DNA of 64,000 bases, taken from Chelonoidis abingdonii (taxonomy: Eukaryota; Chordata; Testudines; Testudinidae). Numbering within the stretch: position 1 is the first letter of the stretch; each line of letters begins with the position of its first letter. Position numbers and translations under genes: made by a program. This document shows positions 24,201 to 36,200 of this stretch, piece after piece. The notes beneath the pieces were generated by a model. It was not told the DNA's origin, did not search any database, and saw only the letters and a program-made list of their open reading frames with translations. The stretch is from positions 20,798,869-20,862,868 of the forward strand of contig NC_133790.1 of NCBI RefSeq assembly GCF_003597395.2, written 5' to 3'.

Positions 24201-27200
24201 ATCATTTCCTCCCCCCTCTCACTCTGAGTAAAAAGGCTGGTAGATATAAATAGCTCTTGTTTTGAATGTGAACTCGCAAGATAAATGGCACGTGTAAATG
24301 AGTCACAAATGAAGTGCTGGATGAAGGCCTTGTTGTACAGTGCACAATTCAATTTCTTTAACTGGCAGTACACTCTAGCATCAATGACTATGCTCCTATG
24401 TGTGCCCAGCGCCAAGGCTAAATGGGGAAGACTCCTTGGGCTTGAGTTGAACCCATCTTCCCTAAGGGTCTCATATAATGCTTAGTGCTTTTCATTCGTA
24501 GTCTTTTACTAACACGGGTAAGTATAATTATGGACTTTTTCAGGTGGGGAAACTGAGGTACATAGGTGAAGTGATTTGTCCAGGATCAGTCAGTGGCACA
24601 GCTGGGAATAGAATCCAGTTTTCCTGACTCCCTGTGCATCGTCTCATGCTGCCTCCAGTGCAAAAGTAATGGCCTAGACATCCTGCACCCCTTCAGTGTT
24701 TAAAGTTTGTGTATAGCGTGAATTGTAACATTTGGTGGTGGTTCTCACCTGCATCCCTCAGCATCTGTACTAGGAATAGTGGCCTAAGATAACCTATGGC
24801 CACTTGTCTTATTGATGCTGAAGTTCTGCTAGGCCATTACGTTCTGTTTCTATACTGGGCCTTTTATATTTCTTACATTATGTTCACATCAGATGAAAGA
24901 TGACCAATGGTAAGTGCAGTGGAAAGAACCCATTCGTTACAGTTTAAACGTGTGCTTTTTAAAACTATTCTTTTTTTGTTTTGTTTTGTTTTTTGTGAAG
25001 AATATCCAGGTGGGAGCTACAGGGAGTTAGGGTGGCTAGCAGGACAGCTGTCATGTCGTCAGTTGAGGGTTGCTGTCCAGAAAATGGGTTGTGTTTTATA
25101 TGGGGGCATCCTACTTCCTGCACGGTTAAGTGAATTTCCCCATAGAGGTTGCTTAGTACCACAGTGCATCTGGAAAGCTTCAGGTGACAGTGGTTGACAG
25201 CTGGTTTTGCATCACAGCTAAATTGCCATATGGGATAAACTAAAGTATAACTCAGCCTCTGTCACAAATTAGGGCTGCTGAAAGCCTTCTAAACCCCACT
25301 GTCCAATAACTAAACATGTTCCTTGTATTTTGTGTAAGTGTTTTATATAGTAAAATGTTTAGTTTTGAGATTATAGAAGTGTAGAATATATCAATACAGT
25401 TCTGGACATCAGAGCATTGATTGGATTTTCTCGGGTTTATAAAGAACAGCTTTTGGAGAGTAAATGTTACCTCCTATTACTTTTATTCCATTAACACCAC
25501 TTTCTTAAAATTTTCTGTAAAGCTTCCTTGAATTCTAGATTCTATTCTGAGGAAGTTTTATTATAAGCATACCCTGTCATAACACTTTCCTCATTTTATA
25601 TATTAGTTCTATGTCCTGTGGTTGTCAAATGGTTTGGGAGTCTGGATCAATGCTGCTCTTATTATTTGTATTATCATAGCACCTAGGAGCACCAGTATGT
25701 TTGTGTCCTTTTCATTTAAGTCTCTGTTCAGCGTCTTTGGGTACAGCTAAAATCATTCCTAAATCCTAACATGGATGAAGTGTGGAAGCAAGAATTTGAC
25801 TTTTCTCTGAAGTTGTCATAGTGATTTTGTTCCCACACAAGCATTCTGCTGCTTATGTACCAACCCTTTATGAGACTGTAACTGTGCTCATATATTGAGC
25901 AGATGAATGAAGTAAGCAGTGTCCTAAGGACCAGAGCCTACATAAGATCACACTGGAAACCACACAAAGATGAATGATAACCTGAACTCCAGTTTAAAGT
26001 TTAAGCCACTCTGTTCTGCTTTGACTTATTGCAGATGCTCAGAATGCAGTTTTGCTTGTTGCTCTTTGAAAGCCAAGGAGCTGGCCTGGTAATCCCAACA
26101 TGATACATACTTGGATATTTGGGGAATTCTGAATCCTCAAACCAAAGAATCAGACTTCATCTGGAACAAATCTGGGTTTGTTTTTTTTAAGACTCAAGTT
26201 CTTGTATCCTGACTGACTGGTACAATCAAATCATGGGATTTATATCTTAAGGGAAGAATCCTTTTTTTATTCCCCTCTTCTCTTAGGAAGGATTCTCTCC
26301 CTTCTCCCAAACTAATTTGTCCTGATTTTCACAGTGAGGGTATCTCAAACGTAGTTTTTTTGTCTCCAGTGTAAATTTTTCTCCAGAAGCCACAGAACAG
26401 TGTCGCTGGAGCAGCAATGTCTTCCATTTTTACACAATAAGTCTTGTAAATGTGGTGCGGATGTCCTGTAGTTGCTTGCAGAAAGCAACAGTAGTCTCTT
26501 GTACTCCTTTCCCTCCCTCACATACCAAATGGGTGGGGGCCCTACTCACTGGAAATATTATAATGAACTTTTTGAACACCTGGAAAGGTGGCAACGGGTG
26601 AATTCCTTATTCGAAGATCATGGAATTTGTATAATAGCACATTCCCTTCCTCTTCAGCAGCACATGCTTTAAAAAAAAAACAAAAAAAACACTAAACCAA
26701 AACAAACCACCAAACAGCTGTAAGCCTTTGAATCAGATTTTGTTCTGTTGCTTCATGGTTAGCCAGACTCCTTAACAGTGAATCTACATCTAATTTCATT
26801 GATTCCGGAGGAGATATCTAATACACTCACTTTGGTGGTGTGGCATGAGAAACAGGACCAAGATGGTACATGCGGTTCAGCATGGCATCAGTGGGTTTTC
26901 ACATATGTTAGTGGACCCTCATGTGTGCACATGTGAGTCTGTGGGATGGGTCGACTAGGCTTTGAGGGATATGTATTCTGCCAGCATTTTCCTTTTTGTT
27001 AGGGTTGTGTTGCTCCACCAGCTGTTTTGTTGACACTGTAGCTCTTCACTGCACTCTGTAGCATCCACCTGTCCTTTGTGCCAATGCTTGGTTGTTAGCT
27101 TGTGGTGGCTGTTGCATGCTGTGTTTGTACATGTGCATGTTGTGTGTGGTGTCTGAAGTTCTCTCATTTGTTTACCTTCCGAAATCCTGTCTCTGACATC

Positions 27201-30200
27201 CCTCACTGCCTGGATGGAAAGAGACCTCATTGCTCTGATGTTGTGAACTAACAGCTGTGCTGAATTTGATGCTGGTTTTTTATCAGTTATTGCTTTCCTT
27301 TCTTAGTCTTGCTGTGTTGTAATTTAATTTTATTTATTTTAACAATTGTTAGCACATGCATTCTCTGACTCTTTAGAGACATGTTGCTGGCTGCTTCAAC
27401 TCATTGACACAGAACACTTAAGCCAGAATGCCCACAGTCATTCAAATAGAAGGAGACTTCTTTCACCCCTGGATTAGTTAGGTCCTGCTAGCACCAATTA
27501 GTAGTATGCAGATTAGAGAAAGGGGACTTGGAGCTCCCTGTCTCTTATAGAAGTGAAAGGCAATGAAAAGGAGTTCTTCCTCCTTGATATGCACAAATGT
27601 GCCAAAATTCCCTGAATCCCACTAGCAGAGTGTGCCACAATATGCTAATTTTTTACTTGTTGTATCAGACTTCTGATCCACAGCACATTCTTTGTAATTA
27701 CAGCATTTAAAGCCATTATAAAAAAAACTATGGTTTCTAGACCCAGCAGCCTGCAAGGAGATTTGAATGTTCTGGGACCAGGAGTAGCTGACCCCTAAAA
27801 CTACTTCTAAAAATCAATCCATTCTAGTGTTGACCTTTGAAATCTGTCCTACGCAGTGTTTGTATTCCAACTGATTCTTTTTGAGTTCTTGTAATTTGGA
27901 AAACAAGTAAAGAAATGAATATACTTGTGAGGGAAGCCTATTTTACTGAAGTTAGAACTTTAGTACTTAATTGAAGTTAGTGGCCTAAAGCCATAGGGCT
28001 GTTTATTTAGCCGAGAGGTTGGGTGTTCACCCAAAGGGAACTCAAGCTTTAGTTCTGACCATGTTTCACCTATTCTGGGGATTGCAGGAGGAAGAAGGGA
28101 GTACTTTATCTAAACCCTAGGAGACCTTTCTGTTGGAAGTCTCTTCTTTGGAGTCATACTGCCATAGGTTGGTTGGTTCTGAAGTCTTGGTCACTAAATC
28201 ACAGGATTCATTGGAGAATTCTCATCAGCAGTTACTGTTGAAATGTCTGTCAGTTCCATTAATGTGGGAAGATGCAATGTATAAATATTGCTGTGGGTTT
28301 CAGATCCTCAGATGAATCCATAATATGGTGGAGGACGTCAGAAACCAAGACTTGTGACAATATGTAATTGAAGAAGCTTGTATAAAGCATTCTTGATAAC
28401 AGTCTTAGAGCCATTAATTCCAATATTAAATTAGAAATTCAAGATATCAGGCAAAATTTGGGAAACCTCAACCCAAAATTTGGGAAATTTCAACCAAATT
28501 ATACTTCTATATAATTGACCTTTTCTCATATACTTGAATCTAGATATCACCTCACACAATATTTAGAATTCACTAGATGCCTTCTGCAAATGGAGATATA
28601 GGGTATATGATGCAGGGGGTTGGATCCATAAAATAGCTTATTAGGCTCATCTGGAGAAAAGTTCACTTGAGACCCATCCCGGAGGTTGCATGTGCTTCTC
28701 ATCCTGCCAGTGCACTGCATTTCTTGTTTTGCGATTACTTTTGTCTGTTGTCCCTCTGTCCTCAAAGATGATCACCGCAACTATGGCCAGAGGTGGGATG
28801 CAAATAAGACCACGGTTCCCGCCTACCACCGCTGTATCTGCCACGCCTCCAAGCTCCATTCCTTTGGGCGGACAGCAAATGCCACAGGTATTTACTGAGT
28901 CGAAGCGCATTGTGTCAGAGGTTGTACAAGGCATTCAGTACTTCGGTTATATTTAGTGCTCATCAAACTAAAAAATTCACTTTTGTCTTCATCAAAATAC
29001 TATGTGCAGATAATTGTTCTTAGCCACTCGTAGTGTTGGGCCTTTTTTAGCAGGACTGTCCAAAGTATACCTTTCTCCCTTGAAATGGAAGCTTTTTGAA
29101 AGCTTGAGGTATTGAATAAAGCTTTGCAAAAGTGACACTGTTCGCATTATTTGCATGTTTAAAACTGCCCTGTTCATGTCTGGTTCAGGTCTCAAATGAA
29201 TCAAATTTTCTGATCTCTGCTTAATCTTTGCACATATCACAAAACCACTGCATGGCTAGTCTTTGCTGAGGAGAGGCAAAGGACTCATATAGTAAGTGTC
29301 ATGGACCAGGAGTGCAAGGCATTGGCCGAGTTGTGTTGGGAAGCTTGCCTGACACCTCTTCATACTATGCATTGCTCTGGCTAGCGTTAGTCCCTCTTTC
29401 ATGAGCAATACACGTGGCCAATTTCAGTTTCAATTGATGATTAGGACATGGTGTAGGAAATATGGAATGTCCCTAATTGAAATGTCCCTGAAAGAAAAAA
29501 TGTTACTACTTCAAGCTCCTGCTATAGCTGCAAGTTACAGACAATCTTTGAATAAAATAAAACAGCACATGATTATGCACCCAAATTACAGTTCTGGATT
29601 TCTGCTGCACTTCCTACCCCTCTTTCATTCAAGAAGATGTCCAAGTTCTGCCAGTCCGTTCAAAGATATGCAGCTGGAGTCAGCATAGCTGCACTTTGTC
29701 TGTGGACCTGCCTCAGTGAAAAGGCTGATCGGGCCCCTATCCAGTTGATTTTGGGAAGTGTTGGGTCAGAATATACCAGAGGTTATGGGTCAAGTACAGG
29801 AGTGGGTGGGTGAGGTTCTGTCCCTTCTGATCTTAGTGTGAGTCTATTATCTGCCATAACTGAACCGGAACAGCACTAGCTTGTCTCGCATTTGTATTTC
29901 ACTTGCGCAGTATGTGCCATTTCAGGAATGAACAGAGAAAACTAGAAGGACACAGAAAAGGAGTTGGGTGCTCATCTACTTGTTATCATTGCCACAGTAA
30001 CACAGTCCCTCTTCAGCGCTGTGAATTGGTTATGAAACCATGCACTACTGTTCTGTAGTGCTCAGCCCTGCGTGAATCTCTTGATTTAAAATTATCTCAT
30101 GCAGTGACACTGAAGCTGAGATCAACTCTTCCTGCTGCTCATCCCGATGCTTGATTGGCTTTACATGTATAAAGACAGACTCGCTGGGCCTCATGAGCTG

Positions 30201-33200
30201 CATGTTCACACTGTCACCTTTACAGCTGATACCTGTCTAGCAGCTCCAATTTCCATATTGCTTTCTCCTGTTAACGAGTGACAAGACTTCTGCCATCCTC
30301 CCAGTATTGTGTTTTGAGTTTCCTTTGCTAGCAGGCCTTAGAGCTCTGGGAGTATCTGAGATCCATAAATCCTGAGTCCTTTGCACGGTGTATTTCTTGC
30401 TGCTGAAATGTCACACTTAGTAGGTACGCTTCATGTTAAAGTAAGATGTTGGATAAGGCAGCACATGCTGCAGAAAGATGCAGGCTCTGGCATGTTTATT
30501 CAATGCCATTTTTTCTGGTTGAAACTGGAAAATTCTTTTAATCCTGCTAATTGTTCTGTAGTTGGAATTACTTGAGTCAAAGAAGAATTTCAGTAGACAT
30601 TGCTACACTACTATCCCTGAGTCTCTCATCCATCCATTAAAGGTAGATCACCAGTGAGAGAGAGATCCGTAGTCTGTCAGCTCAGCTACCTGCTCTGTAT
30701 ATTGGTCTCTTAGTGCTCTTGTGCCAGTGGTTGCTGGCACATCTTAACTCTTGACATCAAATGAAGTAAGTGCAGACTGTAAGTGTCAATTTCATGAAAA
30801 TGATGTCCTGTAGAATTGGACAACTGGGGGAGCGTAGGCCAGTGAAAGAGGGGAACGTGTACATGTGGCACCAGTTGGAATGAACGGACCATCAGTTAGC
30901 AGTGATGAGAAAAATGTTTTAAAAACTAAACTGACTTGGGCAGGTGTTTGGGTAGCTCAGGGCCCACAGTGTGAAGTTTTAAGTAAAACCAATCCCCCAA
31001 AATTCAATTAAGATTGCAGAAAAATATACACTTCTGCTTGTCCCGTGGATGCTGTGATTTTGGTCTGTACCCTAGAGAAATGCTTGAATAATATTGTTTG
31101 TTGGATGTGTTGCCATTATCTTGTCTTCAGACATGTTGCTACTGGGTAGACCAGCAGTAGAAAATAGCTTATGGCTAGGGCTGTCAATTAATTGCAGTTA
31201 ACTCATGTGATTAACTCAAAAAATTCATCATAATTTAAAAAATTAATTGCAATTACACTGTTAAACAATAGGAAACCAATTGAAATTTATTAAATATTTT
31301 TGGATGTATTTCTACATTTTCAAATATATTGATTTTGATTACAACTCAGAATACAAAGCGTACACTGCTCACTTTATAGTAATAATAGGGCTCAGATTTT
31401 CCTAGATGCGATAGCTGATGGATTCCTTCACCAAGTAGTTGCTGAACCAACAAGAGGGGATGCCATTTTAGATTTGGTTTTGGTGACTAGTGAGGACCTC
31501 ATAGAAGAAATGGTTGTAGGGGACAGCCTTGGTTCGAGCGATCATGAGCTAATTCAGTTCAAACTAAATGGAAGGATAAACAAAAATAGATCTGTGACTA
31601 GGGTTTTTGATTTCAAAAGGGCAACTTTAAAAAAGTAAGGAAATTAGTTAGGGAAGTGGATTGGACTAAAGAACTTGGGGATCTAAAGGTGGAGGACGCT
31701 TGGAATTACTTCAAGTCAAAGCTGCAGAAACTGTCAGAAGCCTGCATCCCAATAATGGGGGAAAAAATTCATAGGCAGGAACTGTAGACCAAGCTGGATG
31801 AGCAAGTTTCTTAGAGAGGTGATTAAGAAAAAGCAGAAAGCTTTCTTTGCTGATCACTCCCTTCTTCCACTCCTTGTAGGCTATCTTACTAAAGTCAGAA
31901 CATGTAGGGATAAAGGTGAGAAAGGCCCAAAAGCCATGTAGAGTTGGACCTTGCAAAGGGAATTAAAACCAATAGTAAAAGGTTCTATAGCCATATAAAT
32001 AAGAAGAAAACAAAGAAAGAAGAAGTGGGACCGCTAAACACTGAGGATGGAGTGGAGGTTAAGGATAATCTAGGCATGGCCCAATATCTAAACAAATACT
32101 TTGCCTCAGTCTTTAATGAGGCTAATGAGGAGCTTAGGGATAATGGTAGGATGACAAATGGGAATGAGGATATGGAGGTAGATATTACCACATCTGAGGT
32201 AGAAGCCAAACTCGAACAGCTTAATGGGACTAAATCGGGGGCCCAGATAATCTTCATCAAGAATATTAAAGGAACTGGCACATGAAATTGCAAGCCCATT
32301 AGCAAGAATTTTTAATGAATCTGTAAACTCAGGGTTGTACCGTATGACTGGAGAATTGCTAACATAGTTCCTATTTTAAGAAAGGGAAAAAAAAGTGATC
32401 CGGGTAACTACAGGCCTGTTAGTTTGACATCTGTAGTATGCAAGGTCTTGGAAAAAAATTTTTGAAGGAGAAAGTAGTTAAGGACATTGAGGTCAATGGT
32501 AATTGGGACAAAAACAACATGGTTTTACAAAAGGTAGATCGTGCCAAACCAACCTGATCTCCTTCTTTGAGAAGGTAACAGATTTTTTAGACAAAGGAAA
32601 TGCAGTGGATCTAATTTACCTCTTGATTTCAGTAAGGCATTTGATACGGTTCCACATGGGAATTATTAGCTAAATTGGAAAAGATGGGGATCAATATGAA
32701 AATTGAAAGGTGGATAAGGAACTGGTTAAAGGGGAGACTACAATGGGTCATACTGAAAGGTGAACTGTCAGGCTGGAGGGAGGTTACTAGTGGAGTTCCT
32801 CAGGGATCGGTTTTGGGACCAATCTTATTTAATCTTTTTATTACTGACCTTGGCACAAAAAGTGGGAATGTGCTAATAAAGTTTGCGGATGACACAAAGC
32901 TGGGAGGTATGCCAATACAGAGAAGGACCTGGGAAATACAGAGAAGGACCGGGATATCCTCGTAAACTGGACTAATAGTAATAGGATGAAGTTTAATAGT
33001 GAAAAGTGCAAAGTCATTCATTTAGGGATTTATAACAAGAATTTTTGTTATAAGCTGGGGACTCATTAGTTGGAAGTAACAGAGGAGGAGAAGGACCTTG
33101 GAGTATTGGTTGATCACAGAAGGACTGAGCTGTCAATGTGATATGGCTGTGAAAAAAACTAATGCGGTCTTGGGATGCATCAGGTGAGGTATTTCCAGTA

Positions 33201-36200
33201 GAGATAAGGAGGTATTAGTACCGTTATACAAGGCACTTGTGAGACCTCATCTGGAATAATGTGTGCAGTTCTGGTCTCCCATGTTTAAAAAGGATGAATT
33301 CAAACTGGAACAGGTGCAGAGAAGGGCTGCTAGGATGATCTGAGGAATGGAAGACCTGTCTTTTGAAAGGAGACTCAAAGAGCTTGGCTTGTTTAGCCTA
33401 ATCAAAAGAAGGCTGAGGGGAGATATGATTACTGTCTACAAATATATCAGAAGAATAAATACCAGGGAGGGAGAGGAATTATTTAACCTCCGTATCAATG
33501 TGGACACAAGAACAAATGGATATAAACTGGCCGTCAGGAAGTTTAGACTTGAAATTAGACAAAGGTTTCTAACCATCAGAGGGGTGAAGTTCTGGAACAG
33601 CCTTCCAAGGGGAGTAGTGGAGGCAAAAGACACATCTGGCTTCAAGACTAAGCTTGATAAGCTTATGGAGGGGATGGTATTATGAGGTTGGTCTTTGACT
33701 ATTAGCAGTAAATATGCCCAGTGGCTTGTGATGGGGTGTTAGATGGGATGTGGGATCTGAGTTACTACAGAGAATTCTTTCACCAGCCAGACACCCAGGA
33801 GTCTTGCCCACATGCTCAGGGTTTTAGTTGATCGCCATATTTGGGGTTGGGAAAGAATTTTCCTCCAGGGCAGATTGGCAGAGGTTTGGGGGGCGGGTTG
33901 CCTTCCTCTGCAGCATGAGTCACTTGCTGGAAGATTCTCTGCACCTTGAAGTCTTTAAACCATGATTTGAGGACTTCAGTGGCTCAGACAACAGGTTTGA
34001 TACAGCAGTGGGTGGGTGAGATTCTGTGGCCTCCATTGGGCAGGAGGTCAGACTAGATGATCATAATGGTCCCTTCTGACCTTAAAGTCTGTGATTCTAT
34101 ATTTTATTACAAATATTTGCACTGTAAAAATGATAAAATAAATAGTATTTTTCAGTTCACCTCATACAAGTATACCTCTGCCCCAATATAACGCAACCCA
34201 ATATAACATGAATTTGGATATGATGTGGTAAAGCAGTGCTCTGGAGGGGTGGGGCCACACACTTCTGCGGATCAAAGCAAGTTCAATATAATGCAGTTTC
34301 ACCAATAACATGGTAAGATTTTTTAGCTCTTGAGGACAGCGTTATATCAGGGTAGAGGTGTACTGTAGTGCAATCTCTTTATTGTGAAAGTGTAACTTCT
34401 GGATGTAGATTTTTGTTACATAATTGCACTCAAAACCAAAACAATTTAAAACTTCAGAGCCTACAAGTCCACTGAGTTCTACTTCTTATTTAGAGAATTA
34501 CTAAGACAGACAAGTTTGTTTACATTTACAGGAGGTAATGCTGCCTGCTTATTTACAATGTCACCTGAAAGTGAGAACAGGTGTTCACATGGTACTTTTG
34601 TAGTTGGTGTTACAAGGTATTTACATTCCAGATATGCTTAACATTCATATGCCCCTTCATGCTTCAGCCACCATTCCAGAGGACATGCTTCTATGCTGCT
34701 GATGCTTGTTTAAAAAAAAAAGTGTTAATTAAATTTGTGACTGAACTCCTTAGGGGAGAACTCTGTCTCCTATTCTGTTTTACCCGCATTCTGCCATATA
34801 TTTCATGTTATAGCAGTCTCAGATGATGACCCAGCACATGTTGTTCATTTTAAGAACACTTTCACAGCAGATTTGGCAAAATACAAAGAAGGTACCAATG
34901 TGAGATTTCTAAAGATAGCTACAACAGTCGACTCAAGGTTTAAGAATCTGAAGTGCTGTCCAAAATCTGAGAGGGATGAGGTGTGGAGCATGCTTTCAGA
35001 AATCTTAAAAGAGCAATACTCAGATGTGGAAACTACAGAACCCAAATCACAAAAAAAGAAAATCAGCCTTCTGCTGGTAGCATCTGATGCAGATGATGAA
35101 AATGAACATGCATCAGTCTGCTATGCTTTGAATCGTTATTGAGCAGAACCCATCATCAATGCATGTCCCCTGGAATGGTGGTTGAAGCACAGAGGGACAT
35201 AAGAATCTTTAGCGCATCTGGCACATAACTATCTTGCGACGCCGGCTACAACAGTGCCATGAGAATGACCATTCTCCCTTTCAGGTGACACTGTAACAAG
35301 AAGCAGGCAGCCTTATCTCCTGCAAATTGTAACCAAACTTGTTTGAGCAATTGGCTGAAATAAGACTGAGTGGACCTGTAGGCTCTTAAGCTTTACATTG
35401 GTTTACATTGCAGTTATTTGTTTGTACATATTCTATATTTGTAAGTTCAACTTTCATGATAGAGATTGCACTACAGTACTTGTATTAGGTGAATTGAAAA
35501 ATGCTATTTGTTTTTACAGTGCAAATATTTGTAATAAAAAATAAAGTGAGCACTTTTGTATTCTGTGTAATGTAATTCAATATTTGAAAATCTAGAAAGC
35601 ATCCAAAATATTTCAGTATGGTGTTCTGTTATTGTTTAACAGCGCAATTAATCACGATTAATTTTTGTAATCACTTGACAGCCGTACTTCTGGCTGTAGC
35701 TGGTTATTGGTAGTCTGCATAAGTCTATCTTCTTGATCTCAATAATTGAAAGATAAATTTGGAGATAGTGCTAAAGTTAAGAAACTTGGTGTCATATTTG
35801 ATAACACTTTTCCAAGAAAAGACCAAATGTGGACTTGTTATACAAATATTTGTTGTCCAGGCTGTGCTTTTGATTTATCCTATACGACACAAGAGCAGCA
35901 TGTGTCCCTGGCATCACAAGGCTTGATTGTCTCTGTGCAGAGTAGCTTCTGGATCTTGTTCAGAATGCAGCTACACTATTAATCGCTGGTAGGACTTAGT
36001 ACTCCACAATTTCATGGCTGTTGAACTTGCCACCAAATTCAGAACTGAGCTCAATTTTTTTTAAACTTTCATCTAAAAAAAGTTAGGCTTCTAGCCCTTG
36101 TGACTGAAGTGCTATGAAGGACAAATTAAATGTCAGTGGGGCCTTGCTAAGTTTAAAACAATAACTGAGGTGTGAGCTTCCCCATTTATCTCATTTGGGT

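Larger units (their letters stand above)
31176..35686 (+). mobile_element. hAT DNA transposon, split by later insertions
   Basis: The left terminus GGGCTGTCAATTAATTGCAG and the right terminus ACTTGACAGCC are inverted. The flanks CTTATGGC (31168-31175) and CTTCTGGC (35687-35694) form an 8-bp target-site duplication with one change, as expected for hAT. The subterminal TTAAACAATAGG and the complement GTTATTGTTTAAC also pair. It encodes the remains of a ZBED/hAT transposase (34873-35142 and, in broken frames, to about 35340). A CR1 LINE (31388-34100) and a TA-flanked MITE (34173-34360) are inserted in it. Confidence 0.88.

Noticed and set aside
32675..33685. Open frames of about 100 codons with clear protein-like content.
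   Set aside because: They are pieces of a CR1 LINE with frame breaks between them and the diagnostic CR1 3' end.
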